The translations under genes and the position numbers were made by a program. The notes beneath the pieces are model-generated. The model ran no database searches, was not told where the DNA came from, and was given only the letters and a program-made list of their open reading frames with translations. Positions 35,652 to 47,610 of a stretch of DNA of 64,000 nucleotides are shown in pieces (the first letter of the stretch is position 1; the number at the start of each line of letters is the position of its first letter). The stretch comes from Vicia villosa (lineage: Eukaryota > Streptophyta > Magnoliopsida > Fabales > Fabaceae). The DNA lies in contig NC_081183.1 of the NCBI RefSeq assembly GCF_029867415.1, positions 64,988,336-65,052,335 on the forward strand, given 5' to 3'.

Positions 35652-36801
35652 ATTATTTTTATTGAACAGACATGCTTCTTGATCCTGTACACTTGCAGCC
35701 TGGATGTACACCATGTGCCCTCAGATCTGGGCCTTTAATCCAATCACCCATATAGATCCAACGCCCAGGATTTAGCCCTATACCATATACCTTACTAACA
35801 ACCACACCTAATCATAACCCTAATAAAACTTAATTAGTTTTAATTGAAATATCTTTTTTTTAATATATATTAATTATATAATAATTATTTTTTTAATAAA
35901 ATAAATATATAATAATTATATTAAGAATTTTAATTTGTTGTTCGTGCCGATTAAATCGATTAATCGCTATGGTCAACAATAATTTTAATTAAAATGCTAT
36001 TTAATTAAAATACAAATTAAATTATATTCGATTAAATGGTTGCAACTATCTTATTAGTTGTGATGATTAATCCTTTCCTTTTTTTCTAACTTCAAATTTG
36101 TTATTCTTTTTAATCGAATTAATCGATTGCGAGGGGTAACAATGCAAATCAATTAGTAAAATTATTAAAAGATATCCTAATTCGTTATTATTAGTAATAA
36201 TCAAATCAATTGATTAAAATTGGTAACGGTACAATGTCAAATATGTTAGCTATGGTAATCGAATCAATCGATTATTGCGGTTAACAGTACAAATTAAAAT
36301 CAGGGTTGTACGCCCAAAACATCTAAAATACACTAAACCACGACACTACGGATTTTCATCCTTGTCAATCAGGAAATTCAAAATGCCTTTCAAATCAAAA
36401 CTACGATAGGTAACTCAAAATACCTCCAAAACCATATCAAATCAAATTTCAAACTCAAAGGGCGTACAACCCGTCCCCCGAACTACGTTGACTCTGATTC
36501 TCCCTAAGGTGATACGTAGGCACTTGGCAACAAGGCGAGTCCCCCTCCTCCAAATCTTAATCATGTCAATAATTAAGCCTTTAACCCTATTAACTATCTG
36601 TTGCCTTTCTCTATGTGTTTTGCCATAATCTTCATCTTTGCAATGTTAACCTTTAGGAAAGGGTTTTGGGTGCCTAACACCTTCCCTTAGCCCGAATATA
36701 GTATCTTACCCTAAATTTCTTAACCATTAAAGGTTTCCTATTCGCCTTGGTAGAATAGGTGGCGACTCTCTAAGTTATAAATTTTTAGGCAGGTTGCTAC
36801 A

Positions 36802-37444
36802 CCATGATGTCATGATGCCAAGTAGATAATAAACATAAACAAGTCACACAATTGCCTTAAGGGTAGGCTTGCATGAAGTCCATAGGTATATACCCTCCTT
36901 CCTTTTGTTTAGTTGGTTCAACCTGTCCTAAAAAGTAACCAGGTTCTATGGTGCTCATATCCCTGATCTTTCTCGCGGGAATTGTCTCAACATAGCGCTC
37001 AATCGGCCAGCCAAAAGCATCCCTAGAGTCCAATCTCAATGAGTGTAGCATCGAGTATCAACCGGCTTCAGTCAGGAATCCAAAGCCAGCCATCTCGCTA
37101 CTTCTTATAAGTCAAAGTCAAGTTCAACTAAGGTTCTAAGGGCGAATTAGTGCTCATGACACCACGCGGTAGCCAAATGTCTCCTCGATCAGATTCAAGG
37201 GCCATCAGGACAAACCAAAGCGTCGCACTAACGGTGGCTACCAGTTCATCCATACTGATACATGTCGTACAGCCTCCCTGGTCTAATGCCACATACTTAA
37301 GGTACACTAGATCCGGGTGTAGGATCTTTCACACAGCAGAATACCCAAAACAACCTTGAAAATTAAAGCAAGCAAAACAAACAATAGAAAACATTTTAAA
37401 GTGAATCCTAAGCTTTTAAGGTAACCCCTCTTTTTAATCAAAAA
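36802..37444 (-). other. Leader of the minus-strand Ogre
   Basis: Sequence between the Ogre PBS and the inserted gag-only element; with 20531-20593 it gives a leader of about 700 bp before ORF1. A 64-codon minus-strand frame (37051-36857) is open but shows no known motif. I see no other gene. Confidence 0.6.
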
Positions 37445-37463
37445 TCCCTAGCAGAGTCGCCAA
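37445..37463 (-). other. Primer binding site of the minus-strand Ogre
   Basis: TTGGCGACTCTGCTAGGGA on the minus strand, three bases after the LTR end. It is the GGCGACTC-type site of Ogre elements. Confidence 0.88.
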
Positions 37464-39157
37464 TTTTGTAATACGGTGAACTGACTTTTTTATCGAAATG
37501 TCGCGGTTAAGCAAGAGTCGCCACCGACTTTTATTTTATCCAAATATCAGAAAGGCTAAAAGAACAGGAAAAACCTTTTAAATAAAAACTGAGTTCGGGG
37601 GGGGGGGGGTAATTATGCAAAGGGAAGGTATAAAGCACCCTTTGCATCCATGGTTATCCATGGGCTCTTAATTGCATTGCTCGTTTGAAAGAAATGTAGA
37701 AGAAGTGAATACGGAATTTAGCTCGTAAATGAGCGTAGCCATATTGAACGTTTATGAAAAAAATGTAGAAAAAGATTTTAGCCAGAGCAAGGCAATTAGG
37801 GGCAATTACCTTAATGTTTGTAGAAGAGTTCTTTTAGCCTTTCAGGGCTATCCCTGCCATAGGAGGGCAAGGAAGTCCTTTGATTTGGAGGTTGAAGGGT
37901 CATCGAGTTATCGTTCGCCAAAGACTGTCCCTAGCCATAGAGGAGGCAGGTAGTCTAAAGGAAGGATCAGAATAGCCTTTTTCGTATAGGCAACCAGAGG
38001 ATACCTCAGCCCTTCGTAGGCAACTTCTGAGGGACGAGATCATATTTAGCGTATCGAAGGCAGCATCATTAGGGACTTATGATCTTTGCATTAATCGAGG
38101 CAACATGGCTGAGGTATCCTCGTATTCGAGGGACATGGCTATTCTGCAAAAAACACAAGGCAACAAGGCAACAGGCAACAAGGCAACAAAAGAGGTTACC
38201 CCAAAAGGTGCGTGGGTGCAACAATCACGTGATTAATTCAGAAATTTAATCTTATAATTAGTGATGCTAATTTAGTTCAAGGCTTGCACTCCCTAAGATT
38301 ACTAACCACGCAATTAATATGGGGAAGGGGAAAAAGAAACCAGCAGGGGAAAGGGAAAAAGAAACCAGTGGATCTGACTCAAGTAATAATTAAAGCAGAA
38401 TAAATAAGGTTAAGATTTAGGGTTACCGACTATTGAGCTTTGGCGGTTGGCTAACCCTGAAAAAGTGGGAAAAGAGAAAATAAAAAAAAACGAGTGAGTG
38501 TATTATTAATTCAAGTAATAATTAGGGTTGACCCTAATTTGATAAAGAAAGCAAAATAAAGTAGAATTAAAATAGATATAAAATTGAACTTAGCTTTTGA
38601 TTTGATCTGATATGGTTTGTAGTCGGAGGTAGCCTCGAGGTTAACCCTGAAAAAAATGGCAAAAGAGGCGGCAAAAGAAGTGAGTGCAAAAGAGTTCATT
38701 ATATTTGAAGGCAAACCCTAATTTTAAATAAAATTACAAACATTTAAATAAGGATTAAATCGGGACTTAGCTTCGTAATAGGCGAGGCGCGTTGTCGGAA
38801 TAAACCCTGTTGCTAACCCTGAAAAGAAATGCACAAAGAAAAGATTTTTCAGTGTATAGCAAATTCTTGCAAATATTAAATCGAGTGAAAATTGAATTGA
38901 ATAACAATCAGATTTAATTAATTATTAGTCTTCGACCTAATTAATTAATTCGATCAAAAATAAATATGGATTTTTAAAAGGTCAAAATATATTTTAATTG
39001 ATTAACCACAATTAATTTATGAATTAAAACAATTTAAATACATTTTAAACTATAAGAAAAATAAAATCAAGGAATCGATGATAAAAATAATATATAAAAA
39101 GAAACTTATTAAGATAAAAGGTTTTTTATGATTTTGTAAAGAAAAAGAAGTTTTTAC

Positions 39158-39159
<2 letters not shown>

Positions 39160-39204
<45 letters not shown>
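39160..39204. repeat. (AT)n microsatellite
   Basis: About 44 bp of uninterrupted AT dinucleotide inside LTR C. Confidence 0.97.
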
Positions 39205-39210
<6 letters not shown>

Positions 39211-40053
39211 TATTTAAAATAAATAAAATAAGGTTATGTAATTAAAAAGAAAAAAAAATCGGAAAAACTTAGCTTGAAAGTGTGGCATGCGTTCGTGGTG
39301 CATGGTAGACCTGCGTTGTCTGGTGCGTTGGATCTGCTGGACTGATGATCTGATGGTTGTAGGACGAAGGCACATGGCATGATGGTGCGTCATAACGCAC
39401 TGAATCAGGGGGGAATTCAAAAAAACGCGCGCGCGAGGCTGCCAGTGGGAGAGTGACACGTCGTCGTCTCCTTCCTAGGAAAATTTCAGAAACCCCTTTT
39501 TACAGCGCTTTTCACAAAAGCGCTATAAAAGCATCATTCTTTAACACCTGAAAAATAGCGAATAGGCCCAAATACACACAAAAATTTTCGCGAGGGATCC
39601 AACATGTTCGTATGAATCTTACGAACCCGATCATGGCCTTAATTTGGTCAAAAGGAACCTATATCAAAAAGCCCTAAAAAAAAGCTTCGAAACCCTATTA
39701 TGGCATATTATTCAAAACAGTATAATAACACACATAACTCTCCAGAATCGATCATCACACAATATCAAACACAAATATACAAATTAAATCTGCTAATGAT
39801 GCATGGACAATGCAAATCAAACAAGTTTAAAATAAGGCAAACCGTGGGTGATTAGGGATGATTCTGAACGTGTTTCTTGCGCGCGAGGATTGGAATTGCT
39901 TTAGTGATATCCAAAGAGTGTATTGGAGGTAATGAGACATCTTCAATTGGTCTGTAATGCAGAATTGGTACTTGAGCTTTTTTGACTTTTGGGAGCTCGG
40001 ATTGGGGTTCCTTTGTGCAGACTTTTTGTCACCTAATTATCTGTTCCACTTAT

Positions 40054-40063
40054 GTTTATATAG
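40054..40063 (-). promoter_or_regulatory. Putative TATA box of Ogre LTR C
   Basis: CTATATAAAC on the minus strand, about 1.2 kb from the LTR start. It predicts transcription leftward through R-U5 into the PBS and ORF1. Confidence 0.6.
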
Positions 40064-41237
40064 AGGAACATATTAGGGTGAATAGATTGGCTTGAAATTT
40101 GCTAAATCTTTGATTTGCAATTTTGAGAAAATATGGTTCATGAATGTTTCTATTTTTGTTCCAAATTGCCTCAATCTATTCCAATTACTCGATGCACGAA
40201 ATTGAATCAAATATTGTGTTTAATTGATGATTGAATTGATTAGAAAATATAACTAAATCAAATCTTTTCAAATTTCTTTGATTTATTTGATTTAAATCAT
40301 ATTTTAATGATTAGAAATTCAATAAAAAATAAAATAATTATCACAATTTCGTGGCATTGGTCTTGGATCTTCTAGATGACTTGGGAAGCAAGTTTGGGCC
40401 ATAAAAACTTGGGCTCCTTTGCAAAAGAAATCAATTTGAGGCCTTTTATCTCACATTTTCCCTCTCAAATTAGTTCAACTTTGACAAGGCCTATCTCCCC
40501 CAACCTTTGAGGTAGGGAGGAGTTCTAGGACTTTTTAGAAACCTTGAAGAGTCCTCTAATCAGTGTTTTTGGTATCGTGTCAAAATAGTTTTCCATGCTC
40601 CTTGTGTGTCCTTTTGAAAAAAATGACTTTTGGTTGACTTTTAAAAAGGACCTATAATGTTTTTGTCCATATCTCTCAAATGAAGCATTTTTAGACTTGG
40701 CATGTGAGAGACAAAATTGTAGATAATTCAATTTCCTTCAAAATGAGCTTTAGATGGAAAATTTATGATGTTCCATGTAGGAGTTATGGCTCGTCAAAGT
40801 TCAGCTGACTTTCTCCTATGAAAACCCTACTTTAGAAACTTTTGGAATTGTTGATTTCTGATCTTTCCTTGATGAACCATGATAAATTCTTGATCAAATG
40901 GTGAATGATACTTAAAAATAAGGATGTTGACAAAAAATCAGGAGTTTTGACTATACTTTGACCACAGTTGACTTTTAGGTCAACCTAGTCGACTGTTGAC
41001 TTTCTGAGCAATTGAGAGATCAATCTTTTGAATTGAGACCTGAAATTTGTCATGGAGATAATGTGGGGTATCATGGGCCATATGGGATGCTTTGGAGCCT
41101 TTGGTTCATTGATTTTCCTCAGAACAATAAAACCCTAATTCTTTGAGTCTTGTTTAGGAGAGTGTGTCTTGGAGCTTTGTATTTTGATTTGAATTTTGAA
41201 TAGGAGAAATAGTATGGGAAAATTTTGGGGTATGACA

Positions 41238-43129
41238 CTATGCCTCTTTTAAATAGGAGGGGTTCGTCCCAAAAGAAATGTTTAACATCATTGAAAAACT
41301 TCTTCTTCTGTTGGTAACTTAAGTCAGGGGGTATGATATCAGCGTCTAGATAATTTACAATATCTGCGTACCATGGCGCGCTGTTCAAGGTTGAGATTTC
41401 CTCATAGATTTCCTCTCCAGAGGTATGCAGGATATCCTTCCCAATTGTGTTCATCCCAGCTACTAGTCTTTCATAAGTAGAGTGATCGTCTATAGGTATT
41501 AGTTCAGGTTTAAGATGTTCTAACCTAGAGAGGTGGTCAACAACTAAGTTCTCTGTTCCCTTTTTATCTTTGATATCAAGGTCAAATTCTTGGAGTAAAA
41601 GAACCCATCTGAGCAATCTAGGCTTAGCATATTTCTTACTTAACAAGTATCGGATCACTGCGTGATTAGTGTATACTATTATCTTGGCTCCTACCAAATA
41701 AGATCGAAATTTATCGATAGAAAACACTACAGCTAGCAATTACTTTTCTGTGGATGTATAATTAAGTTGGGCAGCGTCTAGGGTTCTACTAGCATAGTAA
41801 ATAACATGTAGTTTCTTATCTTTTCTCTGTCCTAGTACGGCTCCTTCAGCGAAATCACTAGCGTCACACATGATTTCAAAGGGTTGCGTCCAATTGGGAG
41901 GTTGTATGATAGGCGCTGAAATCAGTGCTTGCTTTAAAACTTCAAAGGCCTCAAGACATTTTTGGTCAAATTCAAGCTCGACAAATTTTTGTTAAAGGTT
42001 TTGTTATTCCGGAAAAATTCTTGATGAAGCGTCGGTAGAACCCAACATGTCCTAGAAAACTCCTCACTTCCCTAACGGTCTTAGGTGGGTTTAGGTTTTC
42101 TATAACTTCTATCTTGGCCTTGTCAACTTCTATACCTCTCTTGGAGATGATGTGTCCCAAGACTATCCCTTCGTTCACCATGAAATGACACTTCTCCCAG
42201 TTCAACACAAGGTTCACTTCCACACATCTTTTCAAGATTTCTCCAAATTTGAAAGGCAGTTTTTAAAATCAAATCCACATACCGAAAAATCGTCCATAAA
42301 TACTTCCATAATTCCATTGAGGTAGTCTGCGAAAATCGACATCATACAACGTTGAAAAGTGGCAGGTGCATTACAGAGCCCAAAGGGCATTCGTCTGTAA
42401 GCGAATGTTCCATAAGGGCAAGTAAATGTGGTTTTTTATTGGTCCTCTGGGTGAATGGGGATTTGGAAAAAGCCAGAGTATCCATCAAGATAGCAGAAAT
42501 GCGAGTGTCTAGCTAGACGCTCAAGCATCTCATTTATAAATGGAAGAGGGAAATGGTCTTTTCTAGTCGCCTTGTTCAACTTTCTGTAATCTATACACAT
42601 GCTCCATCCTCCTTCTGTTCGTTTTGCTACACGCTCACCTTTCTCATTTTCCACAATGGTGATACCTGCTTTCTTGGGTACCACATGGACGGGGCTTACC
42701 CACTCACTATCAAAAATCTGGTATATGATGTCAGCTTCTAATAACTTAAGGACTTCTTTCTTAACCACATCGCTCATGATAGGGTTTATTCTTCTAGCAT
42801 AATCCGATGCATGCATACAGACGGGCTTATTCCTTTTAAATCAGAGACTTTGTATCCTAAAGCTGAGGGATATTTCCGCAAGGTATCTAATAGTTGGTTT
42901 GTTTCGATTTGGTTTAGAGTGGCGCTTATTATGACAGGTCGATTCATCTCCTCATCCAAAAACTCATATCTTAGATTCTTGGGTAGTTCCTTAAGTTCTA
43001 TGGTAGGTTTCGTGGTGCATGGCATAGGGTCAAAGGTAAGAGCTAAGCATTCAAAAAGGTTGTCATCTATGTAAGGTTCAATACTCTTAAATCCGTCATC
43101 CTCTAAAATGGGGGTAGAAGGTAATTTGA
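41238..43129 (-). pseudogene. Athila reverse transcriptase and RNase H (broken)
   Basis: After a pre-RT segment (ELPKNLRYEFLDEE), RT shows SPVHVVPKKAG, MCIDYRKLNKATRKDHFPLP, LDGYSGFFQIPIHPEDQ and, in translated gaps, FTCPYGTFAYRRMPFGL and the catalytic FMDD. The thumb (SFLGHVGFYRRFIKNFSG) leads to RNase H ([37 protein letters not shown]). Stops lie near 42436 and 41740, and a frameshift is near 42240. The frame ends at the Ogre junction just after [10 protein letters not shown], at the start of the integrase zinc region. Confidence 0.88.
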
Positions 43130-44041
43130 TTAAGGATTCGTTATGTTCGATAGAATGAACTCGATCTTTTCATCTCCTACCTCAAAAGTCAGCTTCCCTT
43201 TCTTAACATCTATTATAGCTCCGGCGGTCAATAGGAATGGTCTTCCTAGGAGGATTGGGATGTCATCGTCTTCTTTGATATCCATTACTACGAAATCAGT
43301 CGGAATGTACAACTGACCAATTTTGACAGGTATGTCTTCTAAAATACCCATGGGGTATTCGACAGATCTATCAGCTAGTTGTAATGACATCTTAGTAGGT
43401 TAAAGTTCTCCTAATTTTAACCTCTTATAGACAGCCAAAGGCATCAGACTTACGCTTGCTCCTAGGTCTAAAAATGCTTTGTCTATCATATTATTTCCTA
43501 GGACGCAAGGGATAGAAAAACTTCCAGGATCTTTGTCTTTCTTGGCAAGTTTATTCTCGGATATGGAATGACATTTTAAAGGTTTGGGATCGTCCAGTCG
43601 TCGTTTGTTGGATAAAATATCTTTCAAGAACTTGGCATATGATGGTATCTGGGTTATTGCTTCGGTAAAAGGGATCTCTACGTGGAGTTTCTCTATTACC
43701 TTAATGAACTTTTGGAATTGGTTTTCTGTTTTGGTGTTTTTCAACCTTTGTGGGAACGGAATAGGTGATTTGTAAGGTTGTGGTGTGCGATTCTCTACCT
43801 CTGGTATTGATTGCTTTTCGGGTTTCTCTGGTTCCTCTACCTGGTCCTTGGGTGCAACATCTTCCTTAGGTTTTTCTGATGTGCTTAGGTTAGGATTTCT
43901 AGTCCCTTCATAAGCGGTTCCACTTCTCAAGGTGATAGAATTTGCTTGGCCTATGGGATTGGGTTGAGTTTTTCCAGGGAATTGTCCTCTAGGTACAACT
44001 TGTGCAGAGGTGGTTTTGGCTTTGGGAAATCTGGGTATCAA
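43130..44041 (-). pseudogene. Athila aspartic protease and upstream linker
   Basis: A Pro/Lys/Glu-rich linker with TLRSGTAYEG leads to the protease active site in AFLDLGASVSLMPLAVYK (D-L-G in place of D-T-G, usual in Athila). After a TAA at 43400-43402 the second half follows (DIPILLGRPFLLTAGAIIDV). It would process Gag-Pol. The upstream frame overlaps the gag frame around 43989-44041, which marks a frameshift. Confidence 0.85.
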
Positions 44042-45230
44042 GCATTTTGGTGTGGGTCATCATCTGGTCAAAATTGGTTGCCAGTTGAGTAGCTAATTCG
44101 TTTGTGTGAATGTGTTGATTCATAAACTCCTTATTTTGCTGAGTTTGATTCTGAATAAAGGTGTCTATGGTTTCTTTAAGGTTTGGTCTTGGTGGCACAA
44201 CTTGCATAGGTTGGTTTTGTTTTTGCGTTTGGAATCCCTGGGGTCTCGAAGATCCGGGATTTTGGATGGGGTTATTGTTTTTGTAAGAGAAACTTGGGTG
44301 GTTTCTCCATCCAAGATTGTAGGTATTTGAGAAAGGATTCCCTTGGGTATAGTTAACTTGGTCTAAGCTAGATTCGTTCAAAAGGTTGCAATCAATGGTT
44401 TGATGTTCTTGAGTTCCACAGAGTTTGCACTCCGATTGGATTGCTGCCACTGTGGTAGGGTTTTGAGACATGTGCTCGACTTTCAAGGCCAGGGCGTCCA
44501 TCTTAGCATTCATCATGTCCATGCAACGTATCTCATGCTTTCCTCCATGGCTTTCCTTTTTCTCTACCGTCGCTCGTTCTATCCCCCACTGGGCGTGGTT
44601 TTGGGCCATGTCCTCTATCAGGGCACAAGCGTCAGGGTAAGGTTTGTTCATCAACGCTCTGCCAGCGGCAGTGTCAATGGACATATTTGTGTTGTAATGG
44701 AGTCCATTATAGAAGGTGTGTATGATTAGCCATTGCTCTAGGCCATGGTGCGGACAGGCTCTCAAAAGTTCTTTATATCTTTCTCAGGCATCAAAAAGTG
44801 ATTCGCCTTGGTTTTGAGTGAAGCTAGTGATTAGGATCCTAAGGACAGCGGTCTTACTTGGTGGGAAATATATGGAAAGAAATGCTCTCCTAAGGTCTTC
44901 CCAAGTCATTATTGAGTTGGCTGGAAAGGCGTCTAACCAGTCATGGGCTTTACCTCTAAGGGAAAAAGGAAACAATCTTAAGCGGATGGCTTCGGGTGTG
45001 GCTCCATTTGCCTTAAGGGTGTCAGCTAACTGGATAAACACCTTTAGATGTTGATTCGGGTTCTCTGTAGCGAGACCAGTGAATTAGTTTTGTTGTACTA
45101 GTTGTAGTAATAAGGGCTTAAGTTCGAAATTGTTGGTTGTTATAACGGGGTTTACTATACTAGAACTAGGCTCCTCATTAGATGGTTGAGCAAACTCTTT
45201 AAGAGGTCTTTGGTTACGGTCTTCGGCCAT
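43989..45230 (-). pseudogene. Athila Gag (two stops)
   Basis: ATG at 45230 (MAEDRNQRPL). The same frame passes a TAA near 45087 and a TGA at 44784-44786, where relatives have Gln and Trp. The Gag core has LRLFPFSLRGKAHDWLDAFP, WEDLRRAFLSIYFPP and LIIHTFYNGLHYNT; a CX2CX4HX4C knuckle is CKLCGTQEHQTIDC. It packages element RNA in functional relatives. Confidence 0.87.
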
Positions 45231-45343
45231 AGCTTTCCTTAACGTAAGGATAAACAGACGTGCTCAGACGGAACGTTCGGGTTCCACTAAAGGGTTTAAT
45301 AGGTAACCGGTGCTACGATAGGGTACGAAATTTGACGAAGTTG

Positions 45344-45363
45344 GTCCCCGGCAACGGCGCCAA
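45344..45363 (-). other. Primer binding site of the Athila element
   Basis: TTGGCGCCGTTGCCGGGGAC on the minus strand, the well-known Athila-type site (as I recall, tRNA-Asp), four bases after the LTR. Confidence 0.95.
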
Positions 45364-46425
45364 AACTTGATGGGTTGTTTACGTATAGCCTAAATATAGA
45401 ACTGCAAGTGCACAGCCTATCGAAGTAATATATAAGATTATCGAACCACAGAGACCAATCATCAATCTATCAACTCTATTGCTAAGGTGCTTATCTAAGG
45501 TGAACAAGAATATTGATGTGAGTGCAGTGTAACAAAGTGAGTGAGCGAAGTGAATAACAGTTTAAGCGACAGGTTGGAATGTAAATCATGAAATCAGACT
45601 ATGATCTAGTCATGCATAAATGAAATCACTCATGGGGCAGTATTTTCTATTTGTAAACCTATTTTTAAGAAATTGATATTTTTTACTTAACAGAAAAGTA
45701 ATTTTGGCTTGGAAAGATTAACTTAAAGAGACTTTTGGCTTTTGGCCAAGAGTCAGATTTGAAACCTACAAACGCGTCCGAAAATAGTTTCAAAAATCGT
45801 TTTCTGAAAAAGAGTTAATGATTCCTATTTAACCAACCAAATCACTTTCGCTCCTTTTGTTTGGTTAAATAATAATCAAGTCATATCATTAGTATGGACG
45901 ACTTTCGATCTTACCCAATAAACATTTAAACACAATTGACTTAAGTTAAAAGCAAAACATCCCCAGAGTATTTTCACTAGCATGATAATTGGAACACAAT
46001 CATGATGACAATCATTACATTCAAACCTTTATAATTTAGCCAGACATAATAAGTGTGAGTCTATAACACATGTAGACTATGATAAGAGCGAGTAAGTAAA
46101 AGGGTGCGAGTCTATAAAATGTGTAGACTATGGTAAGAGTATTTAAAGTCTATAAAACATGTAGACTATGGTAAGAGCAATCAAAGATAAGGAAATGCAA
46201 TTAAATAGAACCTGCTCCAAGAGGAGCCTTTGATTCAGGTACAAGTGCGGGAATGAAAAAGCAGTATGATGAACTTCAACCAAAGTGCTCCAAGACTCGA
46301 TTACAACTCAATCTACACTGTAATAACTCCCCGATGTGAAGAGATTATTACTTTACAGAAACTGATAGTATATCGCTTAAGATTGTACTAAGCTTGGATG
46401 AAACTATAAAAATGAAAAACGAAAA

Positions 46426-46435
46426 CTATTTATAG
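46426..46435 (-). promoter_or_regulatory. Putative TATA box of the Athila LTR
   Basis: CTATAAATAG on the minus strand, about 1.06 kb before the LTR end, in the orientation of gag. Confidence 0.6.
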
Positions 46436-46815
46436 AGGATTCTGGAGGTGCGTAAAGACAAGAGTGCCCCTTAACTCCTTCTGAGTGGGAAGAGTCTTGT
46501 GAAGGCCACGGGCGCGGCAGCCTCACCGCGGGCGCGGTGTTGGAAAACGGACAGGATCGTGGGATCATGGCAGTTGGCCCCAGGGTGGAGTGGGCCACTT
46601 CATAGCGTCCCCTATAGCCGGCGCGGTGCTGGACGCCACAAGTGCAAATCTTGAAAAACCCTATTTTCTTGGCGTTTTGGCTCTTTTCCTCACTGAAGGC
46701 TCTAAAAGGTCAAGAATCCTGAAAACAAAGGAAACAGAAACACAATACAGGAAAATGATAATAAAAACTAAGGAAAACATGTGATATTCGAGCCAGAAAC
46801 ATTGTGCGATTCAGT

Positions 46816-47560
46816 GCGATCATAAATTGAAATATATGATAGTTTGCTTGCCTCAATTCGGTTAACAAGTGCTAACGCTTGCTTATGCGCTCAATGTCAA
46901 TTTGTATCTCTAAATTCCATTTTCGGTGCATGTTTCCATGAGTTTCAACATAGAGGTGCATTGCTGTCCCAATTTGATTTACACTTCTGATTCAGTCTTC
47001 AATTTTCTTATCACGGGTGCTCGCACTTAATTGCTCAATTGTGAATCGTTCGGTATCGTTTTTTGTGGATTTTAAACTAGTTTTCATGTAATTTTTCAAG
47101 TGGTGTTGTTGCTGTCCCGAAATGCATTTCATACCATATTTCACTCCTATATCTTGCGTGATGCTTCTTTGTGCTCAATAACATGACTAATTTCTAAATG
47201 TGTGTTAAAGTTTCGGTTTCGATGTGTTTCCCTTTGATTTGCAATAAGTGGTACAATGTTGTCCCGCGAGGTTCATAGTACCTAATTTGTGCTTCAAAAT
47301 TCATGTAAGGCATATGTGTTTGTATTTGCTCTCTTATGGATAATTGTTTTCGTGTTGGTGTGTGCGCGACTCGTTTTTCATGAGATTCTTATACTTGTGT
47401 TAATGCTGCCCTGTTCGGGAGATTGTGTTTCCTTCGCTTGTTTCCCATTTCTTTTTTTCTATTACTTTCATTTAGCTTTGTAATGCAATAGCGTAATTAT
47501 GATTGCGACTTTTTGTTATTTCTAATAAGTGTGCTAGTGTTCAAGGCAATTCGATGGCGA
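46816..47560 (-). repeat. Degenerate ~147-bp tandem repeat in the Athila LTR
   Basis: The landmark GCTGTCCC or its variants starts at 46963, 47111, 47258 and 47405 (spacing 148, 147, 147). Flanking words such as TTCATG, TGCTCAAT and GTTTCC recur at similar offsets, but units are strongly diverged. The array lies upstream of the TATA motif, that is, in U3. Confidence 0.65.
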
Positions 47561-47610
47561 TTTCCGGTCGACGCACATTCATCCATGTTCCGCTTTATTT
47601 ACGGGACATG

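Larger units (their letters stand above)
20599..36801 (+). mobile_element. Gag-only Ogre-like element, non-autonomous, TSD CCATG
   Basis: Both LTRs are present (20599-23557 and 29676-36801, the latter interrupted). They are flanked by CCATG at 20594-20598 and 36802-36806. The internal region (23558-29675) has a PBS, a broken gag, about 1.4 kb of unassigned sequence, about 2 kb of hairpin repeats and a PPT. No protease, RT or integrase motif is present in any frame, so it would need enzymes from another element. By hand, the first ~980 bp of the LTRs differ at about 2% of sites. It sits between leader and ORF1 of the minus-strand Ogre. Confidence 0.92.
29676..36801 (+). repeat. 3' LTR of the gag-only element, split by a solo LTR
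   Basis: Bases 29676-30654 and 34826-36801 together align over the whole 5' LTR (about 2955 versus 2959 bp). The interruption is a solo LTR with TSD AATAG. The end GGTTGCTACA is followed by the element's TSD CCATG. Confidence 0.93.
19362..41237 (-). mobile_element. Ogre-type retrotransposon, 5' part, interrupted
   Basis: Minus-strand parts read in order: 5' LTR 41237-37467, PBS 37463-37445, leader 37444-36802, then after an inserted element (36801-20599) leader and ORF1 20593-19362. Tekay-1 cuts it at 19361, and its gag-pol must lie left of the window. It inserted into Athila pol; the right flank CTATG (41238-41242) is the predicted TSD. An extra ORF before gag and a GGCGACTC-type PBS are features known of Ogre elements. 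Confidence 0.8.
37467..41237 (-). repeat. 5' LTR (C) of the minus-strand Ogre (3771 bp)
   Basis: Minus strand starts TGTCATACCCC at 41237 and ends CCGTATTACA at 37467, next to the PBS. It contains a GC-poor middle, a 13-base G run (37597-37609), an AT microsatellite and several short inverted repeats (for example CCTCG/CGAGG near 38120 and GAGG/CCTC near 37995). Its right flank is Athila pol. Confidence 0.85.
41238..47610 (-). mobile_element. Ty3/gypsy Athila-lineage retrotransposon, 5' part
   Basis: Minus-strand order: LTR (47610-45368), PBS, gag, protease, RT, RNase H. The PBS, Gag and RT sequences are Athila-like. Integrase and the 3' end were separated by the Ogre insertion at 41237 and are not in the window. 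The outer part of the LTR is cut by an Ogre-type LTR at 47611. All ORFs are broken. Confidence 0.88.
45368..47610 (-). repeat. 5' LTR of the Athila element, outer part cut
   Basis: Its inner end is fixed by the PBS (minus strand ends AACCCATCA). It runs at least to the TATA motif and probably to 47610, where an Ogre-type LTR begins after the flank ACATG. I see no internal TG start before that point, but the outer boundary is uncertain. GC-rich GGGCGCGG blocks recur at 46500-46630. Confidence 0.65.

Noticed and set aside
37467..41237. Separate solo LTR starting at TGTCGCGG (37499) in plus orientation
   Set aside because: Comparison of all Ogre-type LTRs shows this end is the 3' end of a minus-strand LTR that runs to 37467, next to a minus-strand PBS; no TSD supports a separate insertion.
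46404..46784. Short ORFs in the GC-rich part of the Athila LTR
   Set aside because: They overlap the TATA motif and GC blocks, lack homology and differ in both strands.
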